This document shows, in pieces, positions 1 through 5,073 of a stretch of 5,073 nucleotides of DNA (the first letter of the stretch is position 1; each line of letters begins with the position of its first letter). A program made the position numbers and the translations under genes. Under the pieces are notes generated by a model. That model did no database searches. It saw only the letters and a program-made list of their open reading frames with translations, and was not told the DNA's origin. Source of the DNA: Clostridia bacterium (GTDB taxonomy: Bacteria > Bacillota > Clostridia > Oscillospirales > Acutalibacteraceae); contig JAFRZS010000282.1 in NCBI GenBank assembly GCA_017442445.1, forward strand, positions 1-5,073, read 5' to 3'.

Positions 1-877
1 AAGCGGTTGAAAGTGCATCGGACAAAAGTCCGTTATCGCAAAAAACAGTTACGGACAATAAATCGGAGTCTGAAGGGTAGCCTGTTTTTGTGTCAAGTAT
101 ATGGTGATAGGTTTTTCCTTCAATGACGGAAGTTCTTTCATAATTACCCGAGGTTGAAACAAAGCCGTCGGATAAACTAACGATTCCGAGGATATCGTCT
201 GAATCTCCCAAAGGATTACGGATACCTACATCAAAGCTTTTATCACCGTAGAGCAATATGCTTCCGCCGAAAGCTATAACGGCTTCCTTACAGTCATATT
301 TCCGAAGAGTTGTTTTTGCAATATCACAAGCAATTCCTTTGCCTACTGCACCTAAATCAATATTCTGATTTTTACCGATAGTAACGGTATTTTTGTTGAT
401 TCTGATTTTTGAATAATCAACCGCTGACAGAAGCGTCTTTATTTCTTGCTCATCGGGGAGTTTTGCACTTTCAGTACCAATACCCCAGGCATCTGTCAAA
501 GCTCCGATTGTAGGATCAAATGCACCTTCGCTTTTTTCCGATATATCAAGAACCGATTTCAGCCACGAAACAGAAAGATCTGAAAACTGTGCTTCGGAAT
601 CAGAATTCAGTTTGAAAATTTCAGAATCCTTCGAGTATTTTGAAAGATTGTTTTTTTCTGCGGAGTTTACAGAATCAATGATATCCTGTATCGCTTTGTC
701 AGAGTTTTTGCCCCATATTTTATATGTGCTGATGGTTGCCATGGCAAAGGATGTTTTTTCTGTATAATTCTTTGATGACACATAATCAACAAGGATAAGA
801 GAAAAAAGTATTCCTGCAACGAGAACTACAGCGACAATAGATAAAATTTTCTTTGATTTCTTCTTTTCGTTATTCAA
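1..877 (-). CDS. apbE: FAD:protein FMN transferase (ApbE), 3' end cut by window edge
   Basis: ApbE moves FMN from FAD onto a Thr of extracytoplasmic flavoproteins (RnfG/RnfD, NqrC and FMN-binding-domain proteins), so it supports membrane or extracellular electron transfer. My reading of the minus strand gives 292 codons without a stop before the left edge. Residues 1-10 are Lys-rich and 11-30 form one hydrophobic segment with no lipobox Cys, which suggests an uncleaved N-terminal anchor with the enzyme outside. Family motifs follow in order: an M-A-T segment near 46-48, GAFDPTIGAL at 118-127 followed by W131, DLGAVGKG at 174-181, AFGGS at 202-206, STSGNYER at 241-248, HHILDTKTGYP at 258-268 and SDALSTA at 286-292, the Mg/FAD-site region near the C-terminus. 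Only a few tens of residues should be missing. The TTG start at 877 is preferred because AAGGTGAG lies just upstream; the in-frame GTG at 886 has no ribosome binding site. The flavinylated partner is not in the window. Confidence 0.95.
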   Translation of the reverse strand, partial: MNNEKKKSKKILSIVAVVLVAGILFSLILVDYVSSKNYTEKTSFAMATISTYKIWGKNSDKAIQDIIDSVNSAEKNNLSKYSKDSEIFKLNSDSEAQFSDLSVSWLKSVLDISEKSEGAFDPTIGALTDAWGIGTESAKLPDEQEIKTLLSAVDYSKIRINKNTVTIGKNQNIDLGAVGKGIACDIAKTTLRKYDCKEAVIAFGGSILLYGDKSFDVGIRNPLGDSDDILGIVSLSDGFVSTSGNYERTSVIEGKTYHHILDTKTGYPSDSDLLSVTVFCDNGLLSDALSTA

Positions 878-881
878 AAAA

Positions 882-889
882 CTCACCTT
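882..889 (-). promoter_or_regulatory. Ribosome binding site of apbE, decides the TTG start
   Basis: On the minus strand this reads AAGGTGAG, four bases before the TTG at 877. The alternative GTG start lies inside this motif, and only AT-rich sequence lies upstream of it, so the TTG is the better start. Confidence 0.65.
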
Positions 890-895
890 ATAAAT

Positions 896-922
896 TTTAT
901 AACATTTTTCGTGATATTTCAA
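896..922 (-). promoter_or_regulatory. Candidate apbE promoter
   Basis: On the minus strand, TTGAAA (917-922) is followed after 15 bases by TATAAA (896-901), which carries an upstream TG in the extended -10 position (TGtTATAAA). The spacer is short, and the implied transcription start near 889 would leave a leader of only about 12 bases that begins at the ribosome binding site. The extended -10 makes the site plausible, but the promoter may lie elsewhere in this AT-rich gap. Confidence 0.35.
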
Positions 923-981
923 TAGATTTTTTATTAGTTATTATTTTAACAATATATGGAGAAATTTTATGCATTATGTGA

Positions 982-1011
982 TTGACTCAAATATCGGATT
1001 TATGATAAAAT
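982..1011 (+). promoter_or_regulatory. Promoter of the sugar/nucleoside operon
   Basis: TTGACT at 982-987 and TAAAAT at 1006-1011 are separated by 18 bases, and TGA at 1003-1005 forms an extended -10. Transcription would start near 1018, giving a leader of about 20 bases before the gene at 1038. That is too short for a riboswitch, and I see no operator palindrome around it. The neighbouring stretch 923-981 is plain AT-rich sequence. Confidence 0.65.
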
Positions 1012-1037
1012 GACAGCGGAAAAAGAGGTGACGGAAA

Positions 1038-1844
1038 ATGCGAAGAATAGGTTCAATCGTACCAGGCGGGTCGTTCATGCCGCAAGGTGTCGGCGACATC
1101 GTCAGCGATATGAAGCAAGAGTTGTTGAATGGCTACAAAACAGTAATAGACAGCGGATATGATTACATGGAAGCAACAGTCGGAATGGTTATGAAGCTCA
1201 ATGAAAGAGAAGCTTACGAGCTGAGAGAGGATTCAATAACAATAGAAATCTGTAATTCATTTATACCTCCCGAGTACAGCTTGATTTCTCCCGATGAAAA
1301 ATTGTATTCTTTTTTAAAGGAAGCTTTTATGAAAATGAAGCTTATGGGTGTTGATACTGTTGTGTTAGGCAGCGGAAAATCAAGAAGTATTCCTGATGAA
1401 ATCAGCAGACAAGAAGGAATATATAAGCTTAAGGAATTTTTCAAAAGATGCAACGAGTTTGCACAAAAATCGGATATAACGGTTGCAATAGAGCCTTTGA
1501 ATGTTGATGAAACCAATGTGATTCACACAGTGTCGGACGGTGCGGAATTGGTAAGGGATATAGATTGCAGTCACATAAAGCTTCTTGCAGATGTTTACCA
1601 TATGTACAGAAGTGATGAAGATATGAAGGTGCTGTCGGAAAACAAGGATATATTAAAGCACATTCATGTCTGTCACGCAGAAAAACGCGCGGCAGTCAAA
1701 GATTTTTCAAGTGAGTATCTGAAAATGTTTGCAAAAGCACTTGATGAAATGAATTATAAGGGAAGAGTATCGCTTGAGTGTCAGTTTGATAATTTTGAAG
1801 AAGAATGTAAAAATTCATATGCAATTTTAAGAGAACTTTTTTGA
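1038..1844 (+). CDS. Sugar phosphate isomerase/epimerase-like TIM-barrel protein
   Basis: This 268-residue protein has the length and motif layout of the xylose-isomerase-like TIM-barrel superfamily (AP endonuclease family 2 fold), which includes D-tagatose 3-epimerase and related ketose epimerases as well as inosose and hydroxypyruvate isomerases. The expected metal and catalytic residues are visible: E152 in AIEPLN, D185 and H188 in ADVYHM, H210 in HIHVCH and E247 in SLEC. Their spacing closely follows the Glu-Asp-His-Glu metal set of ketose 3-epimerases, so an active metal-dependent isomerase or epimerase is likely; the substrate cannot be read from sequence. There is no signal peptide, so it acts in the cytoplasm. 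AGAGGTGA at 1024-1031 supports the ATG. It is the first gene of the operon; its stop overlaps the ribosome binding site of the next gene. It is unlikely to be a DNA repair endonuclease IV, because the full His-rich tri-zinc site is absent. Confidence 0.88.
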   Translation: MRRIGSIVPGGSFMPQGVGDIVSDMKQELLNGYKTVIDSGYDYMEATVGMVMKLNEREAYELREDSITIEICNSFIPPEYSLISPDEKLYSFLKEAFMKMKLMGVDTVVLGSGKSRSIPDEISRQEGIYKLKEFFKRCNEFAQKSDITVAIEPLNVDETNVIHTVSDGAELVRDIDCSHIKLLADVYHMYRSDEDMKVLSENKDILKHIHVCHAEKRAAVKDFSSEYLKMFAKALDEMNYKGRVSLECQFDNFEEECKNSYAILRELF

Positions 1845-1848
1845 GGAG
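1843..1848 (+). promoter_or_regulatory. Ribosome binding site that sets the DUF6807 gene start
   Basis: GAGGAG begins inside the stop codon of the upstream gene and lies seven bases before the ATG at 1856. The longest in-frame reading would begin with a TTG at 1841, which precedes this site and cannot use it. Translation of the two genes is probably coupled. Confidence 0.75.
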
Positions 1849-1855
1849 ACTGAAG

Positions 1856-2809
1856 ATGGAAATTAAAGCTATAAGAGAAATGATAGAAGAACCGATCTTA
1901 ACAGATGACGGTGAGGTTGTTATTGCAACTCTTAAAGAGGGCGAAACTGCTGATCTTACACCTTGTGATGACGGCACAATCGGTGTTGAAATTGAAAATG
2001 ATGAAGAAAACAAGGTTCTTACAGTAAAGATAAAGGGAGAAGTTTTCACTACATACACATATTCGGATGCTTTACCGAAACCGTACATGGGTAAAATATA
2101 TACAAAAACAGGCGAAAGCTTTACAAGATGCGATCTTGAAACGAAAGAACATCCTCATCAGAGATCTGTATTTTTCGGAGTGGGTGACATAAACGGTCAT
2201 GACCTCTGGAATGAAAAAGGTGAAAACAAAGGCAGACAGACTCATCAGAGATTTAAAAAGATATCAAGTGGGACTGAATACGGTGATATCGTAGAGGAAA
2301 ATATCTGGTTTACAAGTGAGGGCGAAAAGCTTATTGACGAAGAAAGAAGCTTCCGTTTTTATAATCAGAGCAGCAGATGCAGATATATTGATGCAGAAAT
2401 AAAATTTACTGCAACCTACTGTGATATTGAATTTGGCGATACCAAGGAAGCAGGGCCTTTAGGAATAAGAATGGCAGATGAACTCAACGCAAAAGACGGC
2501 AACGGAAAAATTAAAAATTCATACGGTGCAAAAGGCGAAAAAGAAGCATGGGGCAAGTCTGCAGTTTTCTGCGAGTACGGAAATGATAAATACAAGGTCG
2601 CCGTTTTTGACAACGAGAATAATGAAAGATATCCTACCGCATGGCATATAAGGGATTACGGACTTTTTGCCGCTAACAACCTTTTCTTCAAAGGCGGTCT
2701 TAAAATTAAAAAGGGCGAAAGCCTTGTTTATAAGTACAGGATTTGTTTTGCAGATGCAGATGTAGATATGACGGACAGATTTATTATTTATAATGTCGGA
2801 GTGAAATAA
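1856..2809 (+). CDS. DUF6807 (PmoA family) protein
   Basis: The 317-residue product matches the DUF6807 family, often labelled 'PmoA family' although it is unrelated to the particulate methane monooxygenase subunit of that name. Family landmarks are in order: an N-terminal beta-rich part, HPHQRSVFFGVGDINGHDLW at 99-118 (family form resembles HPHHRGLWFGHGDVNGVDFW), FTATYCDIEFGDTKEAG at 184-200, GIRMAD at 203-208, KGEKEAWGKSA at 226-236 and AWHIRDYGLFAAN at 262-274. No enzymatic reaction is firmly established for the family; members are often found among carbohydrate-use genes, and the conserved His and acidic residues suggest sugar binding or chemistry. There is no signal peptide, so it is probably cytoplasmic. 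The ATG at 1856 is chosen over the TTG at 1841 from the ribosome binding site. The stop directly abuts the next ATG (TAAATG), which indicates co-translation with the phosphorylase. Confidence 0.85.
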   Translation: MEIKAIREMIEEPILTDDGEVVIATLKEGETADLTPCDDGTIGVEIENDEENKVLTVKIKGEVFTTYTYSDALPKPYMGKIYTKTGESFTRCDLETKEHPHQRSVFFGVGDINGHDLWNEKGENKGRQTHQRFKKISSGTEYGDIVEENIWFTSEGEKLIDEERSFRFYNQSSRCRYIDAEIKFTATYCDIEFGDTKEAGPLGIRMADELNAKDGNGKIKNSYGAKGEKEAWGKSAVFCEYGNDKYKVAVFDNENNERYPTAWHIRDYGLFAANNLFFKGGLKIKKGESLVYKYRICFADADVDMTDRFIIYNVGVK

Positions 2810-3631
2810 ATGGAGTATGAAAGAATAAAAAAATGTCTTGAGGTTATACGCAAAAAGACGGATTTTGTTCCCGATACCGCAATAGTTTTAGGTTCGGGAC
2901 TCGGTGATTTTGCAAAAGAAATAAAGGCAGAGGCAATAATTGAATACAATGATTTACCTGATTTTCCGGTATCAACCGTTGAAGGTCACAGCGGGAAATT
3001 TATAATGGGTTATATAGGAAAAGTTCCCGTTATCGCGATGCAAGGAAGAGTGCATTATTATGAGGGATACTCAATGGAAAGCGTCGTTTTGCCAATAAGA
3101 CTTATGTCGATGCTTGGTGCAAAGACTTTATTCCTTACAAATGCAGCAGGCGGAATTACTTATGATGCCGGTACACTTATGCTTATAACAGACCATATCT
3201 CAAGCTTTGTACCTTCACCGCTGAGAGGCAGAAATATTGATGAATTAGGTGTACGCTTTCCTGATATGAGCGAGGTTTATGACAGAGAGTTGAGAGAACT
3301 TGTTGTATCAGTTGCAAGGGAAAGCGGAGTAGATATCAAAGAAGGTATATATCTTCAGGTATCCGGTCCCAATTACGAAACACCCGCTGAAATCAGAATG
3401 TATAAGCAACTCGGAGCAGATGCCGTCGGAATGAGTACGGTGGTCGAAGCAATAGCCGCAAGACACGCCGGTATGAGAGTATGTGCCATGAGCTGTATAA
3501 CAAATAAAGCAGCAGGGCTCGGTGAAAAAGAGCTATCGCATGACGATGTAAAAGAGTGTGCCATATCATTTCAGAACAACCTGAAAATTTTAAATAAAAT
3601 TATAGAAAATAATAATGAATTCAAATCATAA
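2810..3631 (+). CDS. punA: Purine nucleoside phosphorylase, trimeric (type II) family
   Basis: The enzyme cleaves inosine, guanosine or their deoxy forms with phosphate to free base and (deoxy)ribose 1-phosphate in purine salvage. At 273 residues it has the usual length for the trimeric family. Visible landmarks are VLGSGLG at 26-32 (phosphate loop, S29), EGHSGKF at 58-64 (H60), QGRVHYYEG at 78-86 (R80, H82), TNAAGGI at 110-116, SGPNYETPAE at 185-194 and VGMSTVVEAIAARH at 206-219. E190 and N232 (in ITNKAAG) correspond to the Glu and Asn that select 6-oxopurines, so guanine and hypoxanthine nucleosides are the expected substrates. GGAGTGA at 2798-2804 serves as ribosome binding site inside the upstream gene. 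It is the last gene of the operon, which suggests that the sugar phosphate it releases, or the nucleoside it takes, is linked to the two genes before it. No terminator follows it. Confidence 0.95.
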   Translation: MEYERIKKCLEVIRKKTDFVPDTAIVLGSGLGDFAKEIKAEAIIEYNDLPDFPVSTVEGHSGKFIMGYIGKVPVIAMQGRVHYYEGYSMESVVLPIRLMSMLGAKTLFLTNAAGGITYDAGTLMLITDHISSFVPSPLRGRNIDELGVRFPDMSEVYDRELRELVVSVARESGVDIKEGIYLQVSGPNYETPAEIRMYKQLGADAVGMSTVVEAIAARHAGMRVCAMSCITNKAAGLGEKELSHDDVKECAISFQNNLKILNKIIENNNEFKS

Positions 3632-3640
3632 TGCTGAATA
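3629..3640 (+). repeat. 12-bp direct repeat, left copy
   Basis: TAATGCTGAATA occurs here, starting with the punA stop codon, and again exactly at 4000-4011. The two copies flank the peptide cassette. The identity does not extend beyond 12 bases, so chance is a real possibility in AT-rich DNA. Confidence 0.4.
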
Positions 3641-3644
3641 CTAC

Positions 3645-3674
3645 TTGACATTTTTTGATTTAGTGTAGTAAAAT
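3645..3674 (+). promoter_or_regulatory. Promoter of the twin-peptide cassette
   Basis: A perfect -35 TTGACA (3645-3650) and TAAAAT (3669-3674) are 18 bases apart. Transcription would start near 3681 and give a leader of about 28 bases. Since no terminator lies between punA and this point, the peptide genes could also receive read-through from the operon. Confidence 0.7.
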
Positions 3675-3693
3675 TTATATGAAATATGAAATG

Positions 3694-3700
3694 AAAGGAG
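3694..3700 (+). promoter_or_regulatory. Strong ribosome binding site of the first peptide gene
   Basis: AAAGGAG lies eight bases before the ATG at 3709. Its quality is a main reason to believe that the 37-codon frame is translated. Confidence 0.75.
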
Positions 3701-3708
3701 AATGTACC

Positions 3709-3822
3709 ATGGCAACTATTTTTGAACTTGTTCTTAAGATTCTTGAATGGGCAGGTGCAGATGCAGAAGCTCAGCAGATCGTTACTGAAATCTTTGAGTG
3801 GATTCTCGGTTTATTTGCATAA
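3709..3822 (+). CDS. Small acidic amphipathic peptide, 37 residues (first of a tandem pair)
   Basis: I do not recognise a named family. The 37-residue product has six acidic residues (E6, E13, D18, E20, E27, E30) and one Lys (K10), two Trp (W14, W31), and no Cys, His, Arg or Pro. Residues 4-15 and 21-36 each show a hydrophobic repeat every three to four positions, giving two amphipathic helices around G16. There is no signal peptide, double-Gly leader or modification-type core. It aligns without gaps to the second peptide with an offset of two residues; shared positions are I4, K10, E13, G16, A21, I24, V25, I28, W31 and A37. The promoter, strong ribosome binding site, tandem paralogue and terminator together support a real gene. 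Possible roles are a secreted or membrane-active helical peptide like the acidic phenol-soluble modulins, or a cytoplasmic regulator; neither is shown. Confidence 0.75.
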   Translation: MATIFELVLKILEWAGADAEAQQIVTEIFEWILGLFA

Positions 3823-3854
3823 TTCAGAGAATCAACATAACCTTTAGTTTACGG

Positions 3855-3860
3855 AAGGAG
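3855..3860 (+). promoter_or_regulatory. Strong ribosome binding site of the second peptide gene
   Basis: AAGGAG, preceded by GG, lies eight bases before the ATG at 3869, the same spacing as for the first peptide. The 46-base gap between the two genes (3823-3868) holds no terminator or promoter that I can see. Confidence 0.75.
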
Positions 3861-3868
3861 ATTTAATC

Positions 3869-3997
3869 ATGGATTTAACAATGATCGTTGACGCATTGGC
3901 TAAGGTTTTTGAATTCTTAGGCCTTCAGCTTGATGCAGCTGCAATCGTAGAGCAGATTGTTGCTTGGTTTGAAAGCATCATCGCTATGATCGGCTAA
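3869..3997 (+). CDS. Small acidic amphipathic peptide, 42 residues (second of a tandem pair)
   Basis: This 42-residue product is a paralogue of the peptide encoded at 3709-3822 and is likewise of unknown function. It has six acidic residues (D2, D8, E15, D22, E28, E35) and a single Lys (K12), so about the same net charge of -5, one Trp (W33), and no Cys, His, Arg or Pro. Helix one spans about 4-17, G18 marks the turn, and helix two spans about 22-41, with hydrophobic residues at 26, 27, 30, 31, 33, 34, 37, 38 and 41 and polar or small ones between. K12-V-F-E-F-L-G18 matches K10-I-L-E-W-A-G16 of the sister peptide, and IVEQIVAWF at 26-34 matches its IVTEIFEWI. About ten of 34 aligned residues are identical. 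The pair may act as a two-component helical assembly. The intrinsic terminator 20 bases after the stop closes the transcript. Confidence 0.75.
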   Translation: MDLTMIVDALAKVFEFLGLQLDAAAIVEQIVAWFESIIAMIG

Positions 3998-3999
3998 TT

Positions 4000-4011
4000 T
4001 AATGCTGAATA
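4000..4011 (+). repeat. 12-bp direct repeat, right copy
   Basis: An exact second copy of TAATGCTGAATA lies just after the stop of the second peptide gene and just before the terminator stem. With the copy at 3629-3640 it brackets the cassette. Confidence 0.4.
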
Positions 4012-4017
4012 AGATTT

Positions 4018-4045
4018 ACACCGTCGCAAACGCGGCGGTGTTTTT
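4018..4045 (+). terminator. Rho-independent terminator after the peptide genes
   Basis: ACACCGTCGC (4018-4027) pairs with GCGGCGGTGT (4032-4041) around an AAAC loop. All ten positions pair, one as a G-U wobble, and the stem runs into a T tract up to 4045. It separates the peptide transcript from the phosphoesterase gene. Confidence 0.9.
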
Positions 4046-4052
4046 CTGTTTG

Positions 4053-4081
4053 TTGACAAATTTATTTTTATGATGTAATAT
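4053..4081 (+). promoter_or_regulatory. Promoter of the metallophosphoesterase gene
   Basis: A perfect -35 TTGACA (4053-4058) and TAATAT (4076-4081, four of six consensus bases) are 17 bases apart, starting only eight bases after the terminator T tract. Transcription would start near 4088. Like the peptide promoter it combines TTGACA with a T-rich spacer. Confidence 0.6.
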
Positions 4082-4113
4082 TAAAGCAGATTTTTTTCGA
4101 AAGGAAAGTTGTT

Positions 4114-5070
4114 ATGTTTGCAAAATTATTGACTTTAGTTATGGCGATATATTATTTGATATGTCCCCTCGTTCCGCCGTCAACCGATGATGCTATTGAT
4201 GTCCTTGATGAAAAAAATGTAAAACTCACCTTTGCGGCTTTAGCAGATACTCAGGTTTCAAACTATATGCTAACAAGAGAACCTGCACTTAAAGCGGTTG
4301 GCGAAGATATAAAAAATGCCAAGTCTGAAATAGATGCATTACTTATTGCGGGCGATATAACCGAAAACGGTCTTGAATGTGAATATGATTTAGTGACAGA
4401 GGATATCGTTGATACCAAAGTGGATCATTTCTTAATGGCAACCGGTAATCATGATATAAGACTGAGAAATTATAATCAGGCGGCAGATCGTTTTATTGCG
4501 TTCCAGAATAATTTAAGTAATTCGGCAAACAGCGATCTTTTGATTGATAAGCTTCATTATACATATGAAATAAACGGTTACACATTTATAGTCATGGGTT
4601 CAGACCGTACAGAGTTTGAAGAAGCATATTTTTACCAAAAACAGCTTATATGGCTTGATCAGACGCTCAGAGAAAAAACAAATGAAGGCAAACCTGTATT
4701 CGTCATAATTCATCAGGCTTTCAAAGATACCCACGGTCTTCCTGATACATGGGGTTCTCCCATTGATTCAAGAGGAACAATGGGCAAACAGAACGATGAA
4801 GTTCGTGCGATACTTAATAAATATAATAATGTCATCATGATAAGCGGTCATCTTCATACAGGCTTCGGACAGTATTCATACGAAAAGCTTGATAACTTTG
4901 ACAGCATAAATGTTCCGTCAGTCGGAATCGAGAACAAAGACGGTGAATATAACGATAACGGCATAGGCTTTGTGGTTGAGGTTTATGACGATGAGGTTAT
5001 ATTCAGAGCAAGAGATTTTGCAAAAGGCAAATATCTTCCTGACTATGATATAAAAATTGAAATAGAATAA
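4114..5070 (+). CDS. Exported or membrane-anchored calcineurin-like metallophosphoesterase
   Basis: The 318-residue protein carries the five metal and active-site blocks of the calcineurin-like phosphoesterase superfamily: D45-T-Q47, GDITENG at 80-86, GNHD at 111-114, H200 in IIHQAF and GHLHTG at 245-250. These predict a two-metal hydrolase of phosphomonoesters or phosphodiesters; the substrate is unknown. The first block is D-x-Q where many relatives have D-x-H, a variant that can still place a side chain near the metal. Residues 5-20 are hydrophobic after a single Lys (K4), followed by PLVPPST, which indicates an export signal or N-terminal anchor and a catalytic domain outside the membrane. 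C17 does not sit in a good lipobox, so a lipoprotein is unlikely. AAGGAAAG at 4101-4108 supports the ATG. The gene has its own promoter behind the peptide terminator, and its stop lies three bases before the window end, so its own terminator is not visible. Confidence 0.9.
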   Translation: MFAKLLTLVMAIYYLICPLVPPSTDDAIDVLDEKNVKLTFAALADTQVSNYMLTREPALKAVGEDIKNAKSEIDALLIAGDITENGLECEYDLVTEDIVDTKVDHFLMATGNHDIRLRNYNQAADRFIAFQNNLSNSANSDLLIDKLHYTYEINGYTFIVMGSDRTEFEEAYFYQKQLIWLDQTLREKTNEGKPVFVIIHQAFKDTHGLPDTWGSPIDSRGTMGKQNDEVRAILNKYNNVIMISGHLHTGFGQYSYEKLDNFDSINVPSVGIENKDGEYNDNGIGFVVEVYDDEVIFRARDFAKGKYLPDYDIKIEIE

Positions 5071-5073
5071 AAA

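Noticed and set aside
890..1037. Riboswitch (for example a purine sensor) in front of the operon
   Set aside because: The predicted leader is only about 20 bases, and no conserved aptamer helices or terminator hairpin are visible in the AT-rich gap.
1214..1601. Two overlapping minus-strand open frames of 73 and 100 codons
   Set aside because: They lie fully antisense to the well-supported epimerase-like gene, have no ribosome binding site that stands out, and their sequence resembles no family; they are shadows of the real frame.
1696..2088. Minus-strand open frame of 130 codons across the epimerase/DUF6807 junction
   Set aside because: It is antisense to two genes with clear family motifs, and its Ser-rich, low-complexity product is typical of a shadow frame.
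2416..2613. Minus-strand open frame of 65 codons
   Set aside because: It is antisense to the most conserved part of DUF6807 and shows no gene signals of its own.
3373..3564. Minus-strand open frame of 63 codons
   Set aside because: It is antisense to the conserved C-terminal part of the nucleoside phosphorylase.
3709..3997. Bacteriocin or lanthipeptide precursors
   Set aside because: The peptides lack Cys, a double-Gly or other leader boundary and positive charge, and no modification or transport gene is in the window.
4114..4173. Lipoprotein signal with C17 of the phosphoesterase as lipid site
   Set aside because: The residues before Cys are Tyr-Leu-Ile, which do not fit a lipobox because position -1 should be small; an ordinary signal or anchor fits better.

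Overview
The window looks like chromosomal DNA of an AT-rich, low-GC Gram-positive anaerobe, most likely a Clostridia member (Oscillospiraceae/Lachnospiraceae-like). This is inferred from the base composition by eye, strong AGGAGG-type ribosome binding sites, sigma-A-like TTGACA promoters, a membrane-anchored ApbE and the protein families present; no marker gene fixes the genus.

Layout. (1) Positions 1-877, minus strand: most of a membrane-anchored FAD:protein FMN transferase (apbE), cut by the left edge before its C-terminus. Its start is a TTG. (2) 878-1037: an AT-rich divergent promoter region. (3) 1038-3631, plus strand: a tight three-gene operon made of a TIM-barrel sugar epimerase/isomerase-like protein, a DUF6807 ('PmoA family') protein and a trimeric-type purine nucleoside phosphorylase. 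The gaps are 11 and 0 bases, so the genes are probably co-transcribed and work on one sugar or nucleoside route. (4) 3632-4047: a small self-contained cassette with its own promoter, two tandem genes for short, very acidic, amphipathic peptides of 37 and 42 residues, and a strong intrinsic terminator. The two peptides align without gaps and are paralogues. (5) 4053-5070: a separate promoter and a gene for an exported or membrane-anchored calcineurin-like metallophosphoesterase, ending three bases before the window end.

The operon genes belong to known families, although their joint substrate is not known. The part most likely to be undescribed is the twin-peptide cassette at 3645-4047: two leaderless, cysteine-free helix-turn-helix-like peptides, each with about -5 net charge, sitting directly upstream of a surface phosphoesterase. 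Their overall character recalls the acidic beta-type phenol-soluble modulins of staphylococci, but this is an analogy and not a homology claim.
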